Source of the DNA: Treponema sp.
GTDB lineage: Bacteria > Spirochaetota > Spirochaetia > Treponematales > Treponemataceae
Assembly (NCBI GenBank): GCA_017476165.1
Contig: JAFVDR010000003.1
Location: forward strand, 1-33,463
Reading direction: 5' to 3'
Length of the DNA: 33,463 nt
Shown here: piece by piece, positions 8,002 to 15,650 of the stretch
Layout: the number at the start of each line of letters is the position of its first letter
How positions within the stretch are numbered: position 1 is the first letter of the stretch
The notes under the pieces: model-generated
The model's input: only the letters and a program-made list of their open reading frames with translations
The model's database searches: none
What the model was told of the DNA's origin: nothing
Position numbers and translations under genes: made by a program

Positions 8002-10517
8002 ACTTTTAGTACTCCATAGAAGTATACGCTTGATTTATCAACGTTTATTGATTGTGTGGAAAGGTTTCGTGCTATTGAATAAAAAAGTCTATATTCGGGG
8101 CTTGAAAAATATTTTTTTTGTTCTAAAGAAAGACGGAATCCTTTTCGCCTAGGAATAAGAATGGCAACAGAGCCATCGACAATGGTATTCGGAAGGTTTT
8201 CGATAACACGAGGATTGTAAGTCATGTTAGGAGTTAAATAAATCCTTGTATCATTAACATACTGATATACAGATAGACTTTTTGCTTTTTCTCTATTGAT
8301 GTAAACATCATAATCATCAATATGTGATACGCCATTACCGTCATCATCTATGTTACGAGCTTTCAAAACCCACAGGGAATCTTTTGTTTCTTTTGAATCC
8401 GTTATTTTTTTTGTTATTTGTCTGTCTCGAAATACATCAAATATATTAAATTCTAGTTTGTCTGCAACCTTATCAAAGTTTTCGTCTCTGTAAATAACAA
8501 AATAAGGAAGAGATTCATCGGTAATGTAATGCTGTTTTTGCTCAAGGAATCTGTTGTATTTCAAATTGTAGATATGAGTGATTGAAGGTTTCTGTTTTGG
8601 ATAGATGACGATGTTCATTGTTTCGATAGAAACACCTGTGAAGCCGTAGCGTCCAAAATCAACAATGCTGTCTATTTTCATTGTCCTTAAGAATTTCCTT
8701 GTTTCCTTAAATTCCTCCGTACTTAAAATCGTTTTGTTCAGAACAAGAGAAACGCAATCACTTATTCTAATGCTTTTTTCCAAGAAATATTCGGAGAGAT
8801 TTCTTGTTGCCTTGTTGATATTTTCTTCGCCAAATAAAGGGGATTCTGAAAGTTTTTTAGTCAATTTCGAAAAAGGTGGATTTCCAACAACTAAATCAAA
8901 TCGATAAGGAAATTCACAGGTCAAGAAATCTTGGCACCGAATGTTTATAGTAAAATTTTTAGGGATTGACATTTTGCCAAGCAGAATTTCTAGTAAGGCT
9001 ATAGAGTTTGAATCTATATCAACTATATCCAAAAAGACATGAAGAACGGCTTCGTATTTTTTGAATAAAAATGGCAAGAAACTTCCTGCACCGACAGATG
9101 GTTCTAGGATATGTAGTTCCTCTTTGCTGAAAGCTGGGAGATAATTCATTATCTCGTTTACAATGAATTTGTTTGTATAGAATGCAGCATTTTCCTCTCG
9201 CTTCGAATTACAGAGTTCCGTTAGTCTCATGAGCGAAGATATGTCGCAATTCAATGGGTTTTCGTTTATAAACCGCTGCAATTGCTGCGAATCTGAAAGG
9301 TGCTTTTCCTCAATGATTTTATTCATTATTGAAGAATCCAATCGTTCCTGCTTGATGTTTTCCTTGATGGCATGGGCAATCTGCTGCATTATTGCAGTTG
9401 GTACTGCTTCACCAATGCATTGTCGGATTGTCATTTCATTTTGTTTGTATAATGTATGCTTTTCTTTTTCTGAAAGAGCGTTCAATTCTTCCAGTGACAT
9501 TGGAATCCAGCGAAATTCTTCTGGAATACTCATCATGAGCATAAGTTCCCTAATGCTGAATACCCTGTCTTGTTCTGGATGAATAGTGTTCTGAGCTGCA
9601 AGCTGATCATTTCGCGTATGTACGCACTGTATAAATCTGTCCCACGGCTGGCGAGTGTATTTATCGCGATTTTTTTTTATGTTTTCTACAATCTTTCCGT
9701 CTACAACGCGATGCGGACGCTTTTCAATTTCTTTATTGTCGAAAGCCGATTCATATTCTTTTAAATCATGAATCCATGGAATCATTTTCTTGTCGTAAGT
9801 TCGGAATGCATGATAAAAATCATCTCCGCATATCTCGTTCCATTTCAAGCGAGGCTGATTAAAAATGACATCTCGCAAAGTTTTTTCCTTCTGGTAAGGT
9901 GGAAAAAGCTCGTATGGGGAGATTGTGTTTTTATATTTGCTATCCACTCCAATTATTATGGTACGCGTTCGAGATGATGCTGCCCCATAGTTCATGAAGT
10001 TTAGAATTCTGCCTGTTATGATATAATCTTTTCCTAATTCCGATTTTATGAAATCTCCGATTGGCATTACTTTGTCATCAGCTGTCATGCATAATGTTTT
10101 TTGGAATGCCATGACATTTTCGAAGATAAAGAAACGGGGTATTATTTTTTTAATCAGTTCGACAGATTCAACTACAAGACTATTGCGCTTTATATCATTG
10201 CCGTTTTTTTTGTGATTTATTACACTTATTCCTTGGCAAGGAGGTGTTGCAATAAGAACATCAACTCTATCATTACCGTTTTTTGTCCATTTCTTTACTT
10301 CCGAATAAATGCGTTCTTTGACTTCATTTTTTGACAAGTCTCCTGAAATATATCCTGAATTCTGGAGACATTTGTTGTTATGTTTCTGTATGTCCAGTCG
10401 CTTTTCAAGCAATTCGCAAGTTGCTACGCATTGATAACCTTCTTGCTTAAAACCATAGCAGCCGACTCCAGCTGAAGAAAATAAAGAAATGTATGTCAAT
10501 GTTCCGTCTTTTAGCAT
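7998..10517 (-). CDS. Fused DNA methyltransferase: C5-cytosine domain plus N6-adenine domain
   Basis: An 839-residue bifunctional modification enzyme. Residues 1-390 are a C5-cytosine methyltransferase: motif I YISLFSSAGVGCYGF, motif IV TPPCQGIS with the catalytic Cys94, the ENV motif at 133-135, motif VIII SSRTRTIIIG, and motifs IX/X around VFSIRELM and QCIGEAVP. Residues 440-839 are a gamma-like N6-adenine methyltransferase: YTNKFIVNEIM, the AdoMet motif ILEPSVGAGSFLP and the catalytic VVGNPPFS (Asn546-Phe549), then a target-recognition region. Both domains keep their catalytic residues. It overlaps the HNH endonuclease gene. Such C-plus-A modification is typical of asymmetric type IIS sites, but two chains are more common than one. 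Confidence 0.88.
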   Translation of the reverse strand: MLKDGTLTYISLFSSAGVGCYGFKQEGYQCVATCELLEKRLDIQKHNNKCLQNSGYISGDLSKNEVKERIYSEVKKWTKNGNDRVDVLIATPPCQGISVINHKKNGNDIKRNSLVVESVELIKKIIPRFFIFENVMAFQKTLCMTADDKVMPIGDFIKSELGKDYIITGRILNFMNYGAASSRTRTIIIGVDSKYKNTISPYELFPPYQKEKTLRDVIFNQPRLKWNEICGDDFYHAFRTYDKKMIPWIHDLKEYESAFDNKEIEKRPHRVVDGKIVENIKKNRDKYTRQPWDRFIQCVHTRNDQLAAQNTIHPEQDRVFSIRELMLMMSIPEEFRWIPMSLEELNALSEKEKHTLYKQNEMTIRQCIGEAVPTAIMQQIAHAIKENIKQERLDSSIMNKIIEEKHLSDSQQLQRFINENPLNCDISSLMRLTELCNSKREENAAFYTNKFIVNEIMNYLPAFSKEELHILEPSVGAGSFLPFLFKKYEAVLHVFLDIVDIDSNSIALLEILLGKMSIPKNFTINIRCQDFLTCEFPYRFDLVVGNPPFSKLTKKLSESPLFGEENINKATRNLSEYFLEKSIRISDCVSLVLNKTILSTEEFKETRKFLRTMKIDSIVDFGRYGFTGVSIETMNIVIYPKQKPSITHIYNLKYNRFLEQKQHYITDESLPYFVIYRDENFDKVADKLEFNIFDVFRDRQITKKITDSKETKDSLWVLKARNIDDDGNGVSHIDDYDVYINREKAKSLSVYQYVNDTRIYLTPNMTYNPRVIENLPNTIVDGSVAILIPRRKGFRLSLEQKKYFSSPEYRLFYSIARNLSTQSINVDKSSVYFYGVLKV

Positions 10518-10558
10518 TTTTTTCCAAAATCACAGTGAATTATGGGCATCTTGTTCCC

Positions 10559-10587
10559 CTTATAGTAAAGCTGTTTGGAAACTTCAA
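10559..10587 (-). promoter_or_regulatory. Sigma-70-type promoter for the restriction-modification operon
   Basis: On the minus strand TTGAAG (10587-10582), a 17-bp spacer, and TATAAG (10564-10559). The leader to the methyltransferase ATG is about 35 nt and ends in a weak GGAAA ribosome site. Confidence 0.6.
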
Positions 10588-10705
10588 CTTTCCGAACAGG
10601 TCTGGTATACAAGATTATCTCTCGGACTACCATTGCAATGATTATATCAAATTACCTTAGAATTTTCTAGCGTAGCGTAAATTCATATACTTGAATTGAA
10701 CCGTC

Positions 10706-11413
10706 TTACGGCAGGTATTCGGGATAGATGTTTTTGAGGGCGGCGAGCATCCGCTTTTTTTTCAGAGGGTCGCCGTCTGTCAGTACGTCCAGTTTGCCCC
10801 GTGCATCCTTTCTGCCGGAGTTGTCCTGATACGTACATGTGCAGGTGGAACTTTTAAAGCCACTCTTTTCTGCGTGGTCTATGATTGAATCGACATCTGC
10901 ATAGCACAAGGGGCGTATGACGGTGAGCGGATAATTCTTGTACTGCATGCGTGGAGCCATGGTGGCAAGCTGTCCTTTTCCGATCATGTTCATGAGCAGC
11001 GTTTCCAGAATGTCGTCCAGATGGTGTCCGAGTGCAAGTTTGTTGTAGCCGTGGGCAAGTGCATAGGACAAAAGCTCCGTTCTCCGCTGGCAGGAACACC
11101 ACCAGCAGTTCATGCTGCGGCCCGGCTTCAGTCTGCCCAGCACGTTTACGTCCAGCGTTTCCGGCACAACGTTCCAACTTGCAAACAGTGCAGAAAGTTC
11201 TTTGTTGAGCGGCGGCGTTATTTCCGTCTGGACATGCATGGCGGTAAAGGTAAAGGATTCGCCGCACCGCTTCATGCGGTTGGCAAGATACTGGATAAGG
11301 ACGGTTGAATCTTTTCCGCCCGAAGCTCCGACAAGGATTCGGTCTCCGTCTTCAATCATCTTGTAGTCGTATATGGCTTTGTCTATGACACTGAATAAAA
11401 ATGGCTGCGGCAT
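10706..11413 (-). CDS. ttcA: TtcA-like tRNA 2-thiocytidine synthetase (PP-loop protein)
   Basis: An ATP-dependent tRNA thiolation enzyme, 235 residues from the chosen start. The PP-loop SGGKDST is at 31-37. The pair Cys103 and Cys106 (NCWWCSC) and the later cysteines in STCTCTYQD match the CxxC-plus-Cys set that holds the 4Fe-4S cluster of TtcA. GHHLDDILETLLMN is the other family signature. The frame is open to a GTG at 11491, but that codon lies inside the tandem repeat array and upstream of a good promoter (-35 at 11451-11446, -10 at 11428-11423). The ATG at 11413 is therefore preferred, although it lacks a ribosome site. Other PP-loop tRNA thiolases of the group are possible. Confidence 0.85.
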   Translation of the reverse strand: MPQPFLFSVIDKAIYDYKMIEDGDRILVGASGGKDSTVLIQYLANRMKRCGESFTFTAMHVQTEITPPLNKELSALFASWNVVPETLDVNVLGRLKPGRSMNCWWCSCQRRTELLSYALAHGYNKLALGHHLDDILETLLMNMIGKGQLATMAPRMQYKNYPLTVIRPLCYADVDSIIDHAEKSGFKSSTCTCTYQDNSGRKDARGKLDVLTDGDPLKKKRMLAALKNIYPEYLP

Positions 11414-11422
11414 AGTGAGCTT

Positions 11423-11451
11423 ATGATAGATAATAACCCGTAATTCGTCAA
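11423..11451 (-). promoter_or_regulatory. Promoter for ttcA with near-zero leader
   Basis: On the minus strand TTGACG (11451-11446), a 17-bp spacer, and TATCAT (11428-11423). Only nine bases separate the -10 box from the ATG at 11413, so the mRNA would start at or within a few bases of the start codon. Confidence 0.6.
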
Positions 11452-11476
11452 TTCTCTTTTCATGCAGCAAGACTGT

Positions 11477-11729
11477 AAGGTTTTGCGACACGAATCCTTA
11501 GGGTTTTACGACACAAATCCTTAAGGTTTTACGACACAAAACCTTAAGGTTTTACGACACGAATCCTTAGGGTTTTGCGACACAAATCCTTAGGGTTTTG
11601 CGACACAAATCCTTAGGGTTTTGCGACACAAATCCTTAAGGTTTTACGACACGAATCCTTAAGGTTTTGCGACACAAATCCTTAAGGTTTTACGACACGA
11701 ATCCTTAAGGTTTTGCGACACGAATCCTT
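11477..11729. repeat. Eleven tandem copies of a 23-bp repeat
   Basis: Eleven uninterrupted 23-bp units fill 253 bp between the divergent promoters of ttcA and pyrE. Each unit begins with A(A/G)GGTTTT(G/A)CGACAC and closes with (G/A)AATCCTT. Each has a short inverted repeat at its ends, AAGG/CCTT, around a GTGTCG core, and unit junctions create CCTTAAGG palindromes. Variation is confined to a few positions. Units 5-7 are identical, and unit 3 carries AAAACCTT at its end. The unit length is not a multiple of three and the frames contain stops, so it is not coding. There are no spacers, so it is not CRISPR. The function is unknown. Confidence 0.97.
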
Positions 11730-11814
11730 TGCACGTTTTTTTCTGAAAAAGAAAAGCACGAGAGACGTGAAATAAAAGTAGCATAACCTGAAAAAGTGGG
11801 ATATACTTACAGGT

Positions 11815-12513
11815 ATGGATCAGTACAAGAAAGATTTTATTGACTTTATGGTTGAGAGCAAGGTGTTAAAGTTCGGTTCCTTTACGCTCAAAAGCGGAAG
11901 GCATTCTCCGTTTTTCATGAATGCAGGTGCCTATGTTACCGGAAGCCAGCTTTTGCGGCTGGGAGAATTCTATGCCCAGGCCATACATGCTCATTTTGGC
12001 GATGATTTTGACGTTTTGTTCGGTCCTGCGTACAAGGGCATTCCTTTGAGCGTTGCAACGGTCATTGCATACAGCCGCCTGTACAACAAGGAAATCCGAT
12101 ACTGTTCAAACCGCAAGGAAGCAAAAGACCATGGTGCAGACAAGGGGCTTCTCCTTGGCAGCGACATCAAGAAAGGTGATCGCATCGTAATCATCGAAGA
12201 TGTAACGACATCAGGCAAATCGATTGATGAAACCATTCCCGTCATCTATTCCCAAGTGCAGGACGAAAGCGACATAACGATTGTCGGTGAAATAGTCAGC
12301 TTGAACCGCATGGAAAAGGCTCTGGAATCTCCCGATGGCAAATCGATGAGTGCTTTGGATTCCATTACTGCACGGTACGGTTTTCCTGCCAGGGCAATCG
12401 TGTCCATGCAGGAAGTCATTGACAGCCTGTACGTTCCAGGAAAATCTGATGCTGTCATAACTGACGAAATAAAGAAAGAAATAGATGCATATTACTCTGA
12501 ATGGGGCGTTTGA
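11815..12513 (+). CDS. pyrE: Orotate phosphoribosyltransferase
   Basis: Converts orotate and PRPP to OMP in pyrimidine synthesis. It has 232 residues, within the family range. The PRPP-binding motif is RIVIIEDVTTSGKS, and the substrate-site region FTLKSGRHSPFFMNAG and the lysine-rich loop YCSNRKEAKDHG are all present. The ATG at 11815 has no clear ribosome site. A -10 hexamer, TATACT (11802-11807), ends seven bases before it, so the transcript may be leaderless. The -35 is poor. A diguanylate cyclase gene begins seven bases after the stop, so the two are probably cotranscribed. Confidence 0.94.
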   Translation: MDQYKKDFIDFMVESKVLKFGSFTLKSGRHSPFFMNAGAYVTGSQLLRLGEFYAQAIHAHFGDDFDVLFGPAYKGIPLSVATVIAYSRLYNKEIRYCSNRKEAKDHGADKGLLLGSDIKKGDRIVIIEDVTTSGKSIDETIPVIYSQVQDESDITIVGEIVSLNRMEKALESPDGKSMSALDSITARYGFPARAIVSMQEVIDSLYVPGKSDAVITDEIKKEIDAYYSEWGV

Positions 12514-12519
12514 CAGGTC

Positions 12520-13698
12520 GTGAATACGGTAGCACAGACAACGGCATTTTTTTATACTCTGACAGATGCGTTTTGTTTTGTCATCATTGCCATTCTGTTG
12601 TATACGGCTCTCATTGATGTTGACCGAAATCGCAACCGCTGGCATCAGATAAACGTAATGGTCATGCTCATGGTGTTCTGTCTGATTGAAATCGTGTGGA
12701 TTCTTGTGTTTGAAGATGTCATTCTTTCTCGGACTATCTTTGCAAGAACGTTGACAAATGTGCTCTTGTATTGTTCAATCAATGCCTGTTCGTTTTCCAT
12801 GTTCCTTTTGTTGAATTCAAGTTTGGAAAAGATTTCGAAAAAATCAATCACTTCATATAAGCTACCTTTTGCTGTGTTCTGGTTCATTATGATTGTCATA
12901 CTGAGCACTCCGTGGACAAAGCTTGTTTTTTCAATTAGTCATGATGGTGTTCTGCATTGGGGACCGATGTATGTTCCGTTCATGATTATCATAATTGGCG
13001 ATTTGATTCTTTCAGCTGTCAGATCTCTTTTTATTGCGTTTCATCCCGAAAACGAGGCTTACAAGAGCATGTGCATTCTTGTGGCTCTGTATGCTGTGCC
13101 AGTATTCCTCGGTGGGTATATCCATGTTGCCCACTATGAGGTTCCATCGGTTGCAATAGGTCTTACGATATCCATATTGCTCTTTTATGTAATGCAGATG
13201 AGGGAGCAGGTGTCCATTGATGACCTTACGGGTATCAACAACAGGAAGCAGGGAGAAAGGTTTTTCCTGCGGCACATAAAAGCTTTGAATGTTCAACAAA
13301 GTGATAATGAAAAGGGACTGTATCTGTTCATGGCGGATATGAACAAGTTCAAGTCAATAAACGATACCTATGGACACACCGAAGGAGACAATGCACTTGT
13401 GTTTGCAGCCGAAGCCCTTAAGGATGCCTGTGCCTTGTATGCCGACAAGTGCATGCTGTGCCGTTTTGGCGGTGATGAGTTTGTGATTGGAGGCTTCTTT
13501 GATTATGATGATGAAGCTGATGTATTTGCACATATCATGGAGAGTGCTGTAACGCGGCGAGGAAAGGAGCATAATCTTCCGTATACCCTTTCAATCAGCG
13601 TGGGCTTTGCACGCTATCAGCGTGAATACAAGACGCTGAAGAATTTCCTTTCGGTAGCAGATACACGCATGTACACCCTCAACGACGGTAGTGCTTAG
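12520..13698 (+). CDS. Membrane-bound diguanylate cyclase (GGDEF)
   Basis: Makes cyclic di-GMP from two GTP. Residues 1-230 contain several hydrophobic membrane segments with no recognised sensor signature. Residues 231-392 form a GGDEF domain opening with SIDDLTGINNRKQGERFF, followed by MADMNKFKSINDTYGH and an intact active site, FGGDEF (residues 316-321). The start is a GTG, six bases after the TGA of pyrE, with only a weak AGG before it. I do not see a clear RxxD inhibitory site at the usual place. Translational coupling to pyrE is likely. Confidence 0.9.
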   Translation: MNTVAQTTAFFYTLTDAFCFVIIAILLYTALIDVDRNRNRWHQINVMVMLMVFCLIEIVWILVFEDVILSRTIFARTLTNVLLYCSINACSFSMFLLLNSSLEKISKKSITSYKLPFAVFWFIMIVILSTPWTKLVFSISHDGVLHWGPMYVPFMIIIIGDLILSAVRSLFIAFHPENEAYKSMCILVALYAVPVFLGGYIHVAHYEVPSVAIGLTISILLFYVMQMREQVSIDDLTGINNRKQGERFFLRHIKALNVQQSDNEKGLYLFMADMNKFKSINDTYGHTEGDNALVFAAEALKDACALYADKCMLCRFGGDEFVIGGFFDYDDEADVFAHIMESAVTRRGKEHNLPYTLSISVGFARYQREYKTLKNFLSVADTRMYTLNDGSA

Positions 13699-13777
13699 GC
13701 TGCAAAAGGTTAAATAAATTTTACAGAAAAAAATGGAGGGGGTTGTTTTTTATAAACATTTGGATTGTAAGGAAATA

Positions 13778-15502
13778 TTAGCTTTTTAGAGAAGCTTTTA
13801 CCAGTTTTTCTGCTTCCTCCGGCGGCAATGGACGACCCCACAGGTAGCCCTGGATGTAGTCGCATCCAATCGTTTTGAGCGTTTCGAGCTGGTCTTCCGT
13901 TTCGACACCTTCGGATATGACATCAAGATTGAGTACGTGACCGATGGAGATGATGGTAGCAACGTACTGCCGCGATGATTCACTGGAGTTCATGACATCG
14001 ATGAATGACTTGTCGATTTTGAGCATGTCTGCCGGGAACTTGTTCAGATAGCTGAGTGAAGAATAGCCCGTACCAAAGTCATCGATGGCAATCTTTATGC
14101 CCATCTTTTTGATTTCGTTTATGCATTTCAACGCCTTTTCGGCGGATTCTATCATGATGGATTCCGTTATTTCCACTTCAAAGTGGCTTGGAGCAAGGCC
14201 GCTTTCCTGTACGATTTCCTGTAGCTCTTCAATGAAGTTGTTTTTCATCAGGTGCATTACTGAAACATTCGTGCACAGGATGATGTCGGAATCCGTGTCC
14301 TTGATGAGCTTGCCTATGAAGCAGGCGGCCTTGCGGAACACGCAGGAGTCAATTTGGTCAATGAGACCTGTCTTTTCTGCCACGGGGATAAAGTCGATTG
14401 GACGGATGAATGAGCCGTCTGCATCCTTCATGCGTGCAAGGATCTCGAAACCGCGGAGCTTGTGCGACATGTAGTATTGGGGCTGCAGGTTGAACAGAAT
14501 GGTATCGTTGTCCAGTGCAGTGCGGATTTTCCGCTCAATTTCCAAAACCTGTTCTGTTTTTATGAGGTTTGGCGTAAAGTGGAGTGTCTTGTTGCCGCTG
14601 CCCTGTCGCTTGCGTTCGTGCATGGCGGCATCGGCATAGGAAAACAGTGTTCCCGTGTTGTCCGCATCAGCGGGAAACAGTGCATAGCCAAAGCTTGCTG
14701 TTAAAAAGTAGTCGCAGTTGCTGATGGTGATTTTCCGTTCAAGTTCCTCGGCATAGGCTGCAATGGTGTTTTCTGCATCCTTTTCCGTGTTGAATCCTTT
14801 GATGACCAGATAGTATTCGTCGCCGCCTGTGCGTGAAACAAAATCTATCGTGCCTGTCGCCTGCGAGTCTGCTAGGTGCTTCCATCTGTTTGCAATTTCA
14901 ATGAGGATGACATTGCCCACCTCGTGCCCCATGGTGTCGTTTATGCTCTTGAAATTGTTCAGGTCTGCCGATACCACTGCGAACGGTTCTCCTTTTTTTA
15001 TGAGGGAGTTCATGAGTTCACTGCAGGCAAAGCGGTTGGGCAGGGCAGTAAGGCCGTCCGTTACTGCTTGGTTTCGTATGCGTTCCTGATATTTCTCAAT
15101 CCGGTTGTTGTTCATGTAGATGATGGTGATTGAAATGATGGTGAAGATTGTTGAAAAGATGCCCGACACTGCCGTAAAGTTATGACGGACTGCAATGGCA
15201 ATGGTCATGGCAGGCATCTGGTAGCATAGGATGATTGCAAGTGCCGCAATGAATCCTGGCTTTCTGAAAAACACTACCAGAAAGATGATGCAGATGTTTG
15301 ACAGGGAGGAAAATACTCCAGTAAAAAGGGGAATTGGAATTCTTGCTCCCGAAAGCGTGATAAAGCCTTTGCTTTGTGCAGATTTCGTGACGCACATTGT
15401 TGTCAGAACATATATAACAAGTAAAAGTGCAAGTACGATGTTCGGAATCCCATGGCTTCGTGTCAGTTTTTTGAGTGTGCTGTCAATGTTTCCCTTTTTC
15501 AT
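13778..15502 (-). CDS. GGDEF-EAL protein, probable c-di-GMP phosphodiesterase
   Basis: A 574-residue membrane protein. Residues 20-130 hold four or five hydrophobic segments. Residues 145-310 are a GGDEF domain whose signature is GGDEY (226-230), a substitution at the final Phe that may lower cyclase activity. Residues 315-574 are an EAL domain with the variant EIL (353-355), and the metal and catalytic residues appear intact: TNVSVMHL, EITESIMIE, AIDDFGTGYSSLSYL, LKIDKSFI and SEGVETEDQ. Net c-di-GMP breakdown is the better guess. It is convergent with the upstream diguanylate cyclase. No ribosome site precedes the ATG, and the -10 box lies eight bases upstream. Confidence 0.92.
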   Translation of the reverse strand: MKKGNIDSTLKKLTRSHGIPNIVLALLLVIYVLTTMCVTKSAQSKGFITLSGARIPIPLFTGVFSSLSNICIIFLVVFFRKPGFIAALAIILCYQMPAMTIAIAVRHNFTAVSGIFSTIFTIISITIIYMNNNRIEKYQERIRNQAVTDGLTALPNRFACSELMNSLIKKGEPFAVVSADLNNFKSINDTMGHEVGNVILIEIANRWKHLADSQATGTIDFVSRTGGDEYYLVIKGFNTEKDAENTIAAYAEELERKITISNCDYFLTASFGYALFPADADNTGTLFSYADAAMHERKRQGSGNKTLHFTPNLIKTEQVLEIERKIRTALDNDTILFNLQPQYYMSHKLRGFEILARMKDADGSFIRPIDFIPVAEKTGLIDQIDSCVFRKAACFIGKLIKDTDSDIILCTNVSVMHLMKNNFIEELQEIVQESGLAPSHFEVEITESIMIESAEKALKCINEIKKMGIKIAIDDFGTGYSSLSYLNKFPADMLKIDKSFIDVMNSSESSRQYVATIISIGHVLNLDVISEGVETEDQLETLKTIGCDYIQGYLWGRPLPPEEAEKLVKASLKS

Positions 15503-15510
15503 TAAGATAA

Positions 15511-15539
15511 ACTATATCATATCATTTGTGAAAAGTCAA
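15511..15539 (-). promoter_or_regulatory. Promoter for the GGDEF-EAL gene, near-zero leader
   Basis: On the minus strand TTGACT (15539-15534), a 17-bp spacer, and TATAGT (15516-15511). Eight bases separate the -10 box from the ATG at 15502, leaving no room for a ribosome binding site. Confidence 0.7.
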
Positions 15540-15546
15540 AAAAACG

Positions 15547-15576
15547 TTGCGGTAAACTCAAACTGTGCATTATAAT
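15547..15576 (+). promoter_or_regulatory. Promoter for the SPFH/zinc-ribbon/TPM operon
   Basis: TTGCGG (15547-15552), an 18-bp spacer, and a perfect TATAAT (15571-15576). Transcription would start near 15583 and give a leader of about 68 nt that includes the hairpin and GTTGCC element. Confidence 0.65.
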
Positions 15577-15600
15577 AAGAATACTTATTTGTGGGAGCCG

Positions 15601-15643
15601 CTAAAAACTTTAGCTTTTAGAGGTTGCCTTGTGAACTTGGAGG
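15601..15643 (+). promoter_or_regulatory. 5' leader element shared with hsp20
   Basis: A hairpin CTAAAA (15601-15606) with TTTTAG (15615-15620) is followed by GTTGCC (15623-15628), exactly seven bases, and CTTGGAGG (15636-15643), which is the ribosome site for the SPFH gene. The same order and the same seven-base gap occur before hsp20. UUGCC can pair imperfectly with GGAGG, as the anti-Shine-Dalgarno strand of ROSE thermometers does. Confidence 0.5.
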
Positions 15644-15650
15644 ATGAAGG

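Noticed and set aside
6778-10517. Type IIS specificity read from depletion of GTCTC-like sites
   Set aside because: GTCTC/GAGAC sites are plentiful across the window and methylated sites need not be depleted, so no inference is possible.
10706-11491. Start of ttcA at GTG 11491
   Set aside because: It lies inside the tandem array and upstream of the promoter at 11423-11451; the family alignment is satisfied from 11413.
11477-11729. CRISPR array
   Set aside because: The 23-bp units are contiguous with no spacers, and there are no cas genes in the window.
13699-13777. Terminator between the convergent c-di-GMP genes
   Set aside because: No stem followed by a T run could be found on either strand.
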